A stretch of 64,000 bases of DNA from Alphaproteobacteria bacterium (lineage in GTDB: Bacteria > Myxococcota_A > UBA796 > CAJQPC01), in contig JACKEV010000012.1 of the NCBI GenBank assembly GCA_020632795.1, positions 1 to 64,000 on the forward strand, given 5' to 3'. The stretch's first letter is position 1; every line of letters starts with the position of its first letter. The translations under genes and the position numbers were made by a program. The notes below the pieces were generated by a model that saw only the letters and a program-made list of their open reading frames with translations, had not been told where the DNA came from and did not search any database. Positions 1 to 9,315 of the stretch are shown one piece after another.

Positions 1-171
1 CTCGCCGTCGCAGTCGTTGTCCAGCTCGTCGCAGATCTCCTCGTAGCCGGGGTTGACCTGGGCGTTGTCGTCGTCGCAGTCGCCGCCGTCGACGACGGTG
101 CCGGGGGGCTGCTCGCAGGCCTCGACGGGCACCGCGCCGTAGCCGTCGCCGTCGTTGTCCTCGTAGAAGGT
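1..171. repeat. Exact 171-bp repeat shared with 2036-2206
   Basis: Bases 1-171 match 2036-2206 without a difference by eye. They encode the metal-binding repeat region of the two tandem lipoprotein genes. The match may extend left beyond the window. Confidence 0.85.
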
Positions 172-843
172 CAGCGCCGCGCAGGGCTCCACCAGGATGG
201 CGATGTTGTCCGCGCCCTGCAGGCCGCTCGGGTCCTCGACCCAGAGGGTGATGGTGTGGGTGCCCTCGCTCAGGAAGGTGTCGCCCCGGGTCAGGCCGTT
301 GCCGTCGGGCACGCCGGGCAGGCTCAGGATGCCGTCGAGGTCGCTCTCCCAGGTGATGACGAGGTCGGCCAGGTCGTCGTCATCGTCGGCGACGAGGCCG
401 ATGAAGCCGATGGGATCGTCCACGAAGAAGGTGTCGCCGCTCTCCGGGGTGAGGATCTCGGCGGTGGGGGCCTCGCCGCGCTCGACGACCAGGATGACCG
501 TGTCGTCCGCCCAGGCGCCCTCGCCGTCCACGACCTCCAGGGTGACCCGCTCCTCACCCTCCAGGAGCGCGGCCTCACACGCGGTGGCGCCGTCGGGCTC
601 GGCGGTGGTCTCTGCGCAGAGGACGCGGGTGTTGGTGCTCCAGGTGACCCGCAGGGCCTCCTTGGCGGTCTCGCTGTCGTCCACCCAGCCGGAGAAGGTC
701 TGGGGGACCCCGGCCATCACCCCGTCGCCGTCGACGTGGCTGCTGATGTGGGCGGTGGGGTCGCTGTTCTTGTGGACGATCTGGGTGTCGACGCAGCCCC
801 CCGCCAGGAGCACGACCACCAAGCCGACGGTTCGATGGGACAT
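1..843 (-). CDS. MopE-like metal-binding lipoprotein (partial, C-terminus outside window)
   Basis: The first 281 residues are visible, and the rest lies beyond the left edge. The start is the ATG at 843-841. A short hydrophobic signal ends in the lipobox LAGGC, so the protein should be a lipoprotein facing the periplasm or cell surface. It carries Ig-like stretches, then an acidic DNDGDGYG motif and an EICDELDNDCDGE motif typical of MopE-type putative metal-binding repeats. It is a paralogue of the gene at 938-2881, with the same residue order throughout. Binding of copper or calcium is a family-level inference, and the physiological role is unknown. Confidence 0.85.
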   Translation of the reverse strand, partial: MSHRTVGLVVVLLAGGCVDTQIVHKNSDPTAHISSHVDGDGVMAGVPQTFSGWVDDSETAKEALRVTWSTNTRVLCAETTAEPDGATACEAALLEGEERVTLEVVDGEGAWADDTVILVVERGEAPTAEILTPESGDTFFVDDPIGFIGLVADDDDDLADLVITWESDLDGILSLPGVPDGNGLTRGDTFLSEGTHTITLWVEDPSGLQGADNIAILVEPCAALTFYEDNDGDGYGAVPVEACEQPPGTVVDGGDCDDDNAQVNPGYEEICDELDNDCDGE

Positions 844-937
844 CCTGCCCTCCCATGCGCGGTTGGAGGGCCATGATACCCGACGCGCGCGCGAAGGGGA
901 TGGCGAAGTTGTGCAGGTTCTGCACAGGGAGTCGGGT

Positions 938-2881
938 TCAGTGCAGCGGCGAGAGCGCCGCGGCCGAGTACACCGCGCTGGAGGGCACCACCACCGACGG
1001 CGGTCCGAAGAAGCCGCCCAGGTTCTCCCAGTAGGCCACCTGCCAGCTCGACCCGGAGACGAGGTCCAGGCCGGTGAGCAGGTCGGGATCGCCGTCGCCG
1101 TCGTAGTCGTAGAGGGAGCTCATGCCCGAGCCGTAGCAGCTCCCCGAGGTCGAGGAGCAGGCGTCGAGGACCTTGTAGGGGGTGTCGAAGGTGCCGTCGC
1201 AGTTGCCCAGGGCCAGGTACACCGCGCCCGCGTCCCCGTCGTCGTCCGAGCCGCCGACCCAGTCCTCGCAGCCGTCGACGTCCACGTCCGCCATCCACGC
1301 GGTGTTCTGCGGCTGGCTGGGGATGGTGAAGGGGCGGGTGTAGGTGCCGAAGGTGCCGTCGCCGTAGCCCAGGTAGAAGTAGGCCTCCAGCGTGGAGGCG
1401 CCGCCGCTGGCGTACTCGCCCAGGTAGATGTCCTGGTTGCCGTCCCCGTCCAGATCGGCGGTGTTGACCGCCCGCGGCTCGCCCCAGGCCCCGATGATCT
1501 GGGCCGCGCTGTAGGCGTTGCGCACCTCGGTGAACCCGCCGGCGCAGTCGCCCAGCCAGGTCACGCCTTCGCCCGTGCCGGTGGCGTAGCTGCTGGTGTT
1601 GATGTCGTAGCCCGCCGCGTCCACGCAGCCGTCGTTGTCCAGGTCGCCCCAGGTCACCGGACCCAGGGAGAAGGTGTAGGTCCAGGTCGACACCCACTCG
1701 CCCTGGTCGCAGGAGACGACGTAGTGGTCCTGGTTCGCGTCGGAGACCAGCACGTCCAGCAGGCCGTCGCCGTCGATGTCCACGATGGCGCGGGCGGCGA
1801 TGCTGACGGAGGACTCCATGAGCGGTTCGAGGGCGGTGGTGAAGCCGCCGTTGCCGTCGCTGACGTGGTCCCGGAGCGCGGTGGCGGAGTCCCGGGTGAC
1901 GAAGAAGGGCGCGGTGGCGTCGCAGCAGCGGATGACGCCGTCGCCGTCGGTGTCGAAGCCCTCGTCCACCAGGCCGTCCTCGTCGTCGTCGAGGCCGTTG
2001 CAGTCCTCGGGGTTGCAGACGTCGTCCTCGTCGATCTCGCCGTCGCAGTCGTTGTCCAGCTCGTCGCAGATCTCCTCGTAGCCGGGGTTGACCTGGGCGT
2101 TGTCGTCGTCGCAGTCGCCGCCGTCGACGACGGTGCCGGGGGGCTGCTCGCAGGCCTCGACGGGCACCGCGCCGTAGCCGTCGCCGTCGTTGTCCTCGTA
2201 GAAGGTGAGGGCCTCGCAGGGCTCCACCAGGATGGCGATGCTGTCCGCGCCCTGCTGACCGGCGGGGTCCTCGACCCAGAGGGTGATGGTGTGGGCGCCC
2301 TCGCTCAGGAAGGTGTCGCCCTGGGTCAGGCCGTTGCCGTCGGCGACACCGGGCAGGCTCAGCGGGCCGTCGAGGTCGCTCTCCCAGTGGACGACCAGGT
2401 CGGCGATGACGTCGTCTTCATCGGACACATAGCCGATGAAGGGGATGGGCTCGTCCACCAGGAAGGTGTCCCCGCTCTCGGGGGAGAGGATCTCGGCGTA
2501 GGGGGCCTCGCCGCGCTCGACGACGAGGAAGACGGTGTCGCTGGCCCAGCCGCCGTCGGTGTCCACGACCTCCAGGGTGACCCGCTCCTCGCCCTCCAGG
2601 AGCGCGGCCTCGCAGGCGGTGGCGCCGTCGGGCTCGGCGGTGGTCTCTTCGCAGAGGACGCGGGTGTTGGTGCTCCAGGTGACCCGCAGGGCCTCCTGGG
2701 CGGTCTCGGCGTCGTCCACCCAGCCCGAGAAGGCCTGGGGCACGCCCGCCAGCACCCCGTCGCCGTCAACATGGCTGCTGATGTGGGCGGTGGGGTCGCT
2801 GGTCTTGCGGACGATCTGGGTGTCGATGCAGCCGGCGACCACCAGCGGCAACAACCCCAGGGCGATGGTTCGGTGCTGCAT
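938..2881 (-). CDS. MopE-like metal-binding, FG-GAP/VCBS lipoprotein
   Basis: The protein has 647 residues starting at ATG 2881. The lipobox LVVAGC places the lipidated cysteine at residue 18. The N-terminal ~220 residues are Ig/cadherin-like. They are followed by MopE-type acidic Cys-containing motifs (DNDGDGYG, EICDELDNDCDGEID, around residues 225-310). The C-terminal half has FG-GAP/VCBS-like repeats such as DIDGDGLLDV, DLDGDGNQD and DYDGDGDPDLL, which usually form a calcium-binding beta-propeller. It is transcribed toward its paralogue at 1-843, 94 bp away. A surface-exposed metal-binding protein is the family-level expectation; substrate and partners are not visible. Confidence 0.85.
   Translation of the reverse strand: MQHRTIALGLLPLVVAGCIDTQIVRKTSDPTAHISSHVDGDGVLAGVPQAFSGWVDDAETAQEALRVTWSTNTRVLCEETTAEPDGATACEAALLEGEERVTLEVVDTDGGWASDTVFLVVERGEAPYAEILSPESGDTFLVDEPIPFIGYVSDEDDVIADLVVHWESDLDGPLSLPGVADGNGLTQGDTFLSEGAHTITLWVEDPAGQQGADSIAILVEPCEALTFYEDNDGDGYGAVPVEACEQPPGTVVDGGDCDDDNAQVNPGYEEICDELDNDCDGEIDEDDVCNPEDCNGLDDDEDGLVDEGFDTDGDGVIRCCDATAPFFVTRDSATALRDHVSDGNGGFTTALEPLMESSVSIAARAIVDIDGDGLLDVLVSDANQDHYVVSCDQGEWVSTWTYTFSLGPVTWGDLDNDGCVDAAGYDINTSSYATGTGEGVTWLGDCAGGFTEVRNAYSAAQIIGAWGEPRAVNTADLDGDGNQDIYLGEYASGGASTLEAYFYLGYGDGTFGTYTRPFTIPSQPQNTAWMADVDVDGCEDWVGGSDDDGDAGAVYLALGNCDGTFDTPYKVLDACSSTSGSCYGSGMSSLYDYDGDGDPDLLTGLDLVSGSSWQVAYWENLGGFFGPPSVVVPSSAVYSAAALSPLH
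2036..2206. repeat. Second copy of the exact 171-bp repeat
   Basis: Identical to 1-171. Both copies lie at the same place in the two tandem lipoprotein genes. Flanking sequence is similar but has scattered substitutions, so the exact block suggests recent gene conversion rather than simple conservation. Confidence 0.85.
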
Positions 2882-3000
2882 CCTGCCCTCCGGCCTCTCT
2901 CCAGCGCCATCGTAGCAGCGGGTCGGGCCGGTGGCGTCACGGAAACGCCCCTTGCTGGCGGTCGCGGGACGGCTTACCTCGGCGCCCCTTGGAGGTCCCC

Positions 3001-3732
3001 ATGGCGCAACTGAGCCAACCCGAGCTGAAGGCCCGCGTGGGCGCGTACCTGGCCGGCCAGCTCCCCGACGGGGCGGTGATCGGCGTCGGCAGCGGCAGCA
3101 GCGTGCAGGCGGCGTTGAAGGCCGTCGTTCGGCGGGTCCAGGAGGAGGGCCTGCGGGTGCGGGCGGTGGTGTCCTCGCTGGAGGGCGAGGCGGTGTGCGT
3201 CGCGGCGGGCATCGACGTGCTGCGCTCCCCGCCGGGGCCCCTGGTCCTGGCCTTCGACGGCGCCGACGAGGTGGATCCCGACCTCAACCTCATCAAGGGG
3301 CGGGGCGGCGCGATCCTGCGGGAGCGCATGGTGGCCGGCGCGGCGGAGCGGCTGGTCATCCTGGTGGACGACTCCAAGCTGGTGGAGCGGCTGGGGGCGC
3401 GCTTCCCGGTGCCGGTGGAGGTCTTCCCCGAGGCCGTGGCCGCGGTGACCCGGGGCCTCCAGCGCCTGGGGGCCTCCGAGGTGACCCTGCGTCCCTGCAC
3501 CGGCGGCAAGGACGGCCCGGTGATCACCGAGTACGGGCACGTCATGCTGGACTGCAGGTTCGAGGAGACCTTCGCGTCGCTCGCCCCGCGGATCCGCAAC
3601 CTGCCGGGGGTCGTGGAGTGCGGCCTGTTCGACGACATGGCCGACGAGGTGCTGGTCGCCGACCAGGAGGGCATCCGCAGCGCGCGCCGGGGCCCCGCCG
3701 GGGTGCGCTGGACGCGGGTCGCGACCTGGTAG
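3001..3732 (+). CDS. rpiA: Ribose-5-phosphate isomerase A
   Basis: Interconverts ribose 5-phosphate and ribulose 5-phosphate in the pentose phosphate pathway. The 243-residue product has the family phosphate loop (GVGSGSSVQAA), the active-site segment FDGADEVDPDLNLIKGRGGA with its acidic residues, and the later K-GG-x-GPV region. Length is close to the usual 220-240. I chose ATG 3001 because GGAGG at 2991-2995 sits just upstream; an in-frame TTG at 2989 would overlap that site. It stands alone between oppositely oriented lipoprotein genes and the next lipoprotein pair. Confidence 0.95.
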   Translation: MAQLSQPELKARVGAYLAGQLPDGAVIGVGSGSSVQAALKAVVRRVQEEGLRVRAVVSSLEGEAVCVAAGIDVLRSPPGPLVLAFDGADEVDPDLNLIKGRGGAILRERMVAGAAERLVILVDDSKLVERLGARFPVPVEVFPEAVAAVTRGLQRLGASEVTLRPCTGGKDGPVITEYGHVMLDCRFEETFASLAPRIRNLPGVVECGLFDDMADEVLVADQEGIRSARRGPAGVRWTRVATW

Positions 3733-3804
3733 CCTGCGCCTGAGGCGCTGCGCAGGTCGCCGAGGTGCGCTCCATCCGGCATGATGTCCCCCTGGAGATC
3801 GCCG

Positions 3805-4800
3805 ATGCTCACCCTGCTGCTGCTCGCCTGCGCCCCCAAGGAGCCGCCCCCGCCGCCGCCGGTCCCTGCCGGGGAGCCCGGCCAGGCCGAGCTGGTCACC
3901 GAGGGGCCGCTGAGCGCGCGGGTGTCCACCGCCGCGGCGGACCTGGTGCTGTTCTACGGCGGCGAGCACCAGGGCAGCATCGAGACCTGCGGCTGCCCCA
4001 ACCGGCCGCGGGGCTCGCTCACCCGGATGCGCTCCTACCTGGACGCCTCCCGCGCGGCGAACCCCGGCACCCCCGACCTCGTGCTGCACGGGGGCTACTG
4101 GCTGGAGGACGCCACGGACTTCGACGGGGGCCTGCGCCCCGACGTGCCCGTCATGAACCGCTGGATGCTCGCCGGGCTGGAGGCCGTGGGGGTCGACGCG
4201 GTGAACACGACCTTCCACGACCTGCCCGGCCTCGTCGCCCTGGACGCCGCCCCGCCCTGGGCGGTCTCGGCCAACGTCGTCGCGGCGGGGGAGGGGGCGG
4301 TGGCCCCGGCCCGGTGGCGGATCGTCGAGCGCGGGGGCCTCAAGATCGGCGTCACCGGCATCACCGCCCGGGGGGCGACCCTGGGCGAGACCGGCGGCCT
4401 GCGGGTGGAGGACCCCTACGCGCCCGGCCTGGCCGCCCTCCAGGAGCTGGCCCCCCAGGTCGACCTGCTGGTGCTGATGGCCTACCAGAGCCCCGAGATC
4501 GCCCGCGATCTGGCCGCGGCGGTGCCCGAGCTGGACGTGGTCATCGACACCGCCATGCACCGCAGCTTCTATGAGCCCGTCGTGGTGGGCGACGCGCTGT
4601 GGCTGCGCTCCCACTACCAGACCATGCGCCTGGGGGAGCTGCGCCTCGCCCGCGCTGACGACGGCTGGGCCCTGGTGGTGGACCGCCGCATCGACCTCGA
4701 CCCCGAGGTGCCCGACGCCCCCGAGATGGCCGCGCTGGTCACCGCGAGCCGGGACGAGCTGGAGGCGGTGCAGAAGGCCCTCTACGGGGACAAGGAGTGA
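3805..4800 (+). CDS. Lipoprotein metallophosphoesterase, 5'-nucleotidase/UshA-like
   Basis: The 331-residue protein begins MLTLLLLAC, a minimal lipoprotein signal with the acylated cysteine at residue 9. ATG 3805 is preferred over 3781 because TGGAG at 3793-3797 is well spaced. The body resembles the catalytic domain of the UshA/5'-nucleotidase calcineurin-like family. A segment SIETCGCPNRPRGS near residue 62 is typical of a deltaproteobacterial subgroup found beside multiheme cytochromes, although the usual DxH start of the catalytic core is not obvious. The next gene, a cytochrome, overlaps by 4 bp (GTGA), so the two are probably co-translated and act together in the periplasm. The substrate is unknown. 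Confidence 0.75.
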   Translation: MLTLLLLACAPKEPPPPPPVPAGEPGQAELVTEGPLSARVSTAAADLVLFYGGEHQGSIETCGCPNRPRGSLTRMRSYLDASRAANPGTPDLVLHGGYWLEDATDFDGGLRPDVPVMNRWMLAGLEAVGVDAVNTTFHDLPGLVALDAAPPWAVSANVVAAGEGAVAPARWRIVERGGLKIGVTGITARGATLGETGGLRVEDPYAPGLAALQELAPQVDLLVLMAYQSPEIARDLAAAVPELDVVIDTAMHRSFYEPVVVGDALWLRSHYQTMRLGELRLARADDGWALVVDRRIDLDPEVPDAPEMAALVTASRDELEAVQKALYGDKE

Positions 4801-5333
4801 CCCTGGCGCTGCTGGTGCTGGCCTGCGCCCGCAGCCCGGCGCCGCCCCTGCCCGACTTCGAGCCGACGCCGCTCATCCGGGATCCGGCGCGGGGCGGGCC
4901 GCCCATCCACCCCTCCGCCGCACCTCTGCCCGCCTTCCAAGGGGTCAGCCGGGCCACCGCCACCTACGTCGGCGGCGCGGCCTGCGGGGCCTGCCACCCT
5001 GCCGAGGCCGAGGTCTGGTCCCGCACCGCCCACAGCCACGCCTACGAGACCCTCCAGGGCCGGCAGAGGGCCTACGACCCCTCCTGCATCCGGTGCCACA
5101 CCGTGGGCTTCGGGCACCCGGGGGGCTTCCGCAGCGCCGCCCAGGACCCGGGGCTGCGCGGGGTCGGCTGCGAGGCCTGCCACGGCCCCGGCTCCGACCA
5201 CGTCGACGCCCCCGCCGCCGGCTACGGGGTGCTGCCCGAGGGCCCGGCGGCCTGTGTGGCCTGCCACACCGAGGACAACTCCCCGGACTACGACTGGGGG
5301 GCGTACTGGCCGCAGGTCAGGCACGGGTCGTGA
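4797..5333 (+). CDS. Multiheme c-type cytochrome lipoprotein
   Basis: The 178-residue protein has an N-terminal signal ending in the lipobox LVLAC. It carries four CxxCH-type heme motifs: CGACH, CIRCH, CEACH and CVACH. The spacing resembles the cytochrome c554/nitrite-reductase-like multiheme group. The GTG start at 4797 overlaps the stop of the metallophosphoesterase and follows an AAGGAG. The product should be exported, heme-loaded and membrane-anchored, probably as an electron carrier. Its conserved pairing with a phosphoesterase-like lipoprotein is known from context in related bacteria, but the combined role is unclear. Confidence 0.85.
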   Translation: MTLALLVLACARSPAPPLPDFEPTPLIRDPARGGPPIHPSAAPLPAFQGVSRATATYVGGAACGACHPAEAEVWSRTAHSHAYETLQGRQRAYDPSCIRCHTVGFGHPGGFRSAAQDPGLRGVGCEACHGPGSDHVDAPAAGYGVLPEGPAACVACHTEDNSPDYDWGAYWPQVRHGS

Positions 5334-5336
5334 GCC

Positions 5337-6680
5337 TCAGCCCCCAACCCCCGCGTCCGTCTTGAAGGTCGTCTTCACGACCACCTCGTCGAAGTCGCTG
5401 CGCACGCGGATGTCGAGGGGCGCGGTGCGCGGCAGGTCGTCGGTGTGGGCGTGGCGGATCACCAGCGGCACCTTCACCGACTGGCCCGTGGCGAGCTGCA
5501 CGGGCGGCACGATGACCTCGATGTCGTCGAGGCCTTCGACGGAGACCGTGATGGCCGCGGGCGCCTCCACGAACTGCTTGTTGCCCACCTGCAGGATGAA
5601 GGTGTTGCGCACCATGCCGTCGGGGTCGACGGTGTAGAGGCTGCCGGGGGCGCGGTTGACGGTGACGTCCAATTCGTGGCGGGCGGCGAGCAGGCCCACG
5701 AACACCAGGGCGGTGACGATGAGGCCCACGGCGTAGAGCACCGGCCGGGGCCGCACCAGCGAGGTCTCGCCGCCCTTCTCCTCCACCTCGGTGGAGTAGC
5801 GCACCAGGGTCTCCTGGTTGAACTTCGCCATGATGGGCGTGCAGGCGTCGACGCACTTGGCGCAGCCGATGCACTCGAGCTGGTAGCCGTCCCGGATGTC
5901 GATGCCGGTGGGGCAGACCGCGACGCACTTGTTGCAGTCGATGCAGGCCCCGAGCTGCTCCTTGGGGATCTTGACGCCCTTCTGGCGGCGGGGCTCGCCC
6001 CGGGCCTCGTCGTAGGTGATCACCAGGCTGTTCGGGCCGGCGATGACCCCCTGGAAGCGGGCGTAGGGGCACAGGAAGTTGCAGAACTGCTCCCGGAACC
6101 AGGCCAGGTCCAGGAACATCACCCCGGCGAAGAAGGCCACCGCCCCGTAGGCGCCGGTGGAGGCCTGGCCGGTCCACAGCGCGCGGGTGCCGGCGAACCA
6201 GCTCACGAAGGTCATGGAGATCACCACGGAGATCGCGGCGAAGATCGTCCACTTCGCGGCCTTCTTGCCCACCTTCTGCGCGGTCCACGGGCCCTTGTCC
6301 AGCGCCATGCGCTGGCCGCGGTGCCCCTCGATCCAGCGCTCGACGGTGTGCACCCAGGTCTCCAGGAACACTGTCTGCGGGCAGGCGTAGCCACACCAGA
6401 TGCGGCCCCACAGGGAGGTCACGAAGAACAGCAGCAGGGCCAGGAAGAACAGCACCAGGAACAGGAAGATGGTGTCCTGGGCGCTGTAGATCGACCCGGC
6501 GACGTGGAGCTGCCGCGCGGGCAGGTCAAACTGGATGATCTGGTGCCCGCGCAGGTGGATCCAGGGGGTGACGAACAGGAAGGCCTGGAGGGCCACGAAC
6601 GACCACTTCCGCAGGTTCTGGAAGTGGCCCTTGACCCAGGCGGGGTACACCCATTCGCGCCGACCGGTGGCTTCGTCCAT
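5337..6680 (-). CDS. ccoG: cbb3 oxidase assembly protein CcoG (membrane ferredoxin-like)
   Basis: The 447-residue membrane protein begins MDEATGRREWVYP. It has several membrane helices, the motif WCGYACPQTVF, then FLCPYARFQ, and two 4Fe-4S clusters (CIDCNKCVAVCPTGIDIRDG and CIGCAKCVDACTP). The C-terminal domain is Ig-like, as in CcoG/RdxA/FixG. The family helps mature cbb3-type cytochrome oxidase and has been linked to copper reduction during assembly. The oxidase genes themselves are not in this window. It converges with the cytochrome gene, their stops being only a few bases apart. Upstream lies a 531-bp divergent intergenic region. Confidence 0.93.
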   Translation of the reverse strand: MDEATGRREWVYPAWVKGHFQNLRKWSFVALQAFLFVTPWIHLRGHQIIQFDLPARQLHVAGSIYSAQDTIFLFLVLFFLALLLFFVTSLWGRIWCGYACPQTVFLETWVHTVERWIEGHRGQRMALDKGPWTAQKVGKKAAKWTIFAAISVVISMTFVSWFAGTRALWTGQASTGAYGAVAFFAGVMFLDLAWFREQFCNFLCPYARFQGVIAGPNSLVITYDEARGEPRRQKGVKIPKEQLGACIDCNKCVAVCPTGIDIRDGYQLECIGCAKCVDACTPIMAKFNQETLVRYSTEVEEKGGETSLVRPRPVLYAVGLIVTALVFVGLLAARHELDVTVNRAPGSLYTVDPDGMVRNTFILQVGNKQFVEAPAAITVSVEGLDDIEVIVPPVQLATGQSVKVPLVIRHAHTDDLPRTAPLDIRVRSDFDEVVVKTTFKTDAGVGG

Positions 6681-6809
6681 GATGGACCTCAGGGAGAGCA
6701 GGGAGGGAAGAGTCTAGCAAGCCGCGTGCCACCTTGGGGGGAGGGTGGACGATCCGGCGCTGTCCGCCCTCTCATCCGGACCCTCCATGAACCGTGGACT
6801 GGTCACCCT

Positions 6810-6824
6810 GCGCCCGTAGGGCGC
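6810..6824. repeat. Short perfect hairpin, 6-bp stem and GTA loop
   Basis: GCGCCC-GTA-GGGCGC is a perfect inverted repeat. It lies 36 bp before the larger hairpin in the same non-coding region. Function is unknown. Confidence 0.5.
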
Positions 6825-6859
6825 GACCCCGGAGGATGGTCAGCGAGCCAAAGGCGAGC

Positions 6860-6891
6860 GAAGGAAGGGACCAGGAGGGGTCCCTTCCTTC
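6860..6891. repeat. Perfect 13-bp-stem hairpin with an AGGAGG loop
   Basis: The arm at 6860-6872 pairs exactly with 6879-6891, leaving the 6-base loop AGGAGG. No T tract follows on the plus strand and no gene runs into it from the left, so it does not look like an ordinary terminator. In a plus-strand transcript the loop would present an anti-16S sequence. Confidence 0.6.
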
Positions 6892-7141
6892 AAGGATGGG
6901 TGAGGCTTCGTTCACCACCCAAGGATTTCGTCGCGACAAGCACCGCGCGCACCAGCAGCCGCCATGTTGGCGTCTTGGCGTCAACGCTTGGCCGGGGGTG
7001 CGCTTCCGCAACCTCGACGGCTTGGGGCGAATTGACGTGAAGAGGGCCGCCCCCAGCAGCCAATGCCACGGTCCGGGATTCAGCGCGGTTCGGTATCATC
7101 CGTCCGTCATTCCAGGATCCTGGGACCTCTGACCCAGCGCG

Positions 7142-7157
7142 GTGTGCGATATCACAC
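7142..7157. promoter_or_regulatory. Operator-like palindrome GTGTG-N6-CACAC
   Basis: A perfect 5-bp inverted repeat with a 6-bp spacer lies 55 bp before the start of the sigma-54 activator gene. The form resembles CRP/FNR-type sites, but the binding protein is not known. Confidence 0.4.
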
Positions 7158-7163
7158 AATTCG

Positions 7164-7177
7164 GTGAAACATTTCAC
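7164..7177. promoter_or_regulatory. Operator-like palindrome GTGAAACATTTCAC
   Basis: 6-bp arms (GTGAAA/TTTCAC) are separated by 2 bp. The core TGAAACAT recurs in the palindrome ahead of the persulfide dioxygenase gene (9219-9227 region), so the activator may also bind its own promoter. Confidence 0.4.
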
Positions 7178-7211
7178 GCACGATTCTCGCGAAACAGGTT
7201 AACCGGACGCC

Positions 7212-8565
<1,354 letters not shown>

Positions 8566-8579
<14 letters not shown>

Positions 8580-9201
8580 GCTGGTCATCGAGGGCGAGCG
8601 GCAGCGCGCGCCGGTCACGCTGCGGGTCGCGGACGCGGGCCTGAACGTGGAGGCCACCGAGGGTCCGGCCTGGAGCGCCGCCTGGGGCGACCTGGAGGGC
8701 CTCTCCCTCAAGATCGAGCTGCTGCGCGTCACCCTCACCGTACAGGCGCGGGGCGAGACGCAGACCCTGTCGTTCCCCGCCTACGAGGCCGCCAACCTGC
8801 TGCGCACCGCCCGCCACCCCGAGAGCCGCGTCCAGGCGGACGTGAACTACAGCACGGCCAGCTACCTCGCCCAGGAGCTGAGCGTGGCCCTCTCCGAGGA
8901 GCGCGCCCGCCGCTACCTGGGGCCCTCGGTGCAGGCGCTGCCCCCCGCGCAGCAGCGCCAGGCCCTGGGCATCAGCCGGGGCACCGCGGCCTGGGCCTGC
9001 CTGTGGGGCATCGCCGTGCCCCTGGCCGCCAGCGTCGGGCTGGTCGGCGTGTTCCACAAGGACGACCCGATCACCTGGGGGATCGCCGTCGCGATGGGGG
9101 CGGTCGCCTTCATCGTGGCGTCCACCATCGGGCTGTGGGTGGCGGCCCTGCTGCGCCCGGCGCTGCTCCGCGCGATGGGGGTGACGACAGTTTCAAAGTG
9201 A
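8566..9201 (+). CDS. Uncharacterised membrane protein with two C-terminal helices
   Basis: A 211-residue product starts at ATG 8566, overlapping the activator gene by 14 bp, so translation is probably coupled. The first ~145 residues are soluble, beta-rich at the start and then helical. Two membrane helices follow (AWACLWGIAVPLAASVGLVG and WGIAVAMGAVAFIVASTIGL). The family is not recognised. Its position between the regulator and the dioxygenase suggests a role in the same sulfur response, for instance as a membrane partner. The stop codon lies inside the regulatory palindrome of the next gene. Confidence 0.7.
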
Positions 9202-9239
9202 TACATATTTGTTTCGTATTGAAACATATTCTGTATCAC
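9198..9239. promoter_or_regulatory. Nested palindromic upstream activator site
   Basis: GTGATACA at 9198-9205 is mirrored by TGTATCAC at 9232-9239. Inside them TGTTTC-N5-GAAACA spans 9210-9226. The block is strikingly AT-rich against its GC-rich surroundings. Its centre lies ~70 bp before the predicted start of transcription from the -24/-12 promoter, a suitable place for a sigma-54 activator to bind. Confidence 0.6.
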
Positions 9240-9264
9240 CCCTGGTCGAAAGCAATCCCTGGGC

Positions 9265-9280
9265 TGGCACATCGCTTGCA
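9265..9280 (+). promoter_or_regulatory. Sigma-54 (-24/-12) promoter
   Basis: TGGCAC-ATCGC-TTGCA places GG at 9266-9267 and GC at 9278-9279, with exactly the 10-base separation required by RpoN. Transcription should start near 9290, leaving a ~25-base leader with GGAG at 9305-9308 before the dioxygenase ATG at 9316. Confidence 0.8.
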
Positions 9281-9315
9281 TCGTATGCTCGTGCCTATCG
9301 TCCCTGGAGTCCCCG

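Larger units (their letters stand above)
6681..7211. other. 531-bp divergent intergenic region between ccoG and the sigma-54 activator
   Basis: No coding region is supported here. The stretch holds two compact perfect inverted repeats (6810-6824 and 6860-6891). Near its right end are two operator-like palindromes just upstream of the activator gene. The right ~70 bp is much more AT-rich than its surroundings, as expected for a regulated promoter region. Confidence 0.7.

Noticed and set aside
197..3013. Long plus-strand open frame opposite the two lipoprotein genes
   Set aside because: Translation is dominated by repeated V/G/A/E from GTC-rich repeats. The minus strand gives lipoprotein signals and recognised motifs.
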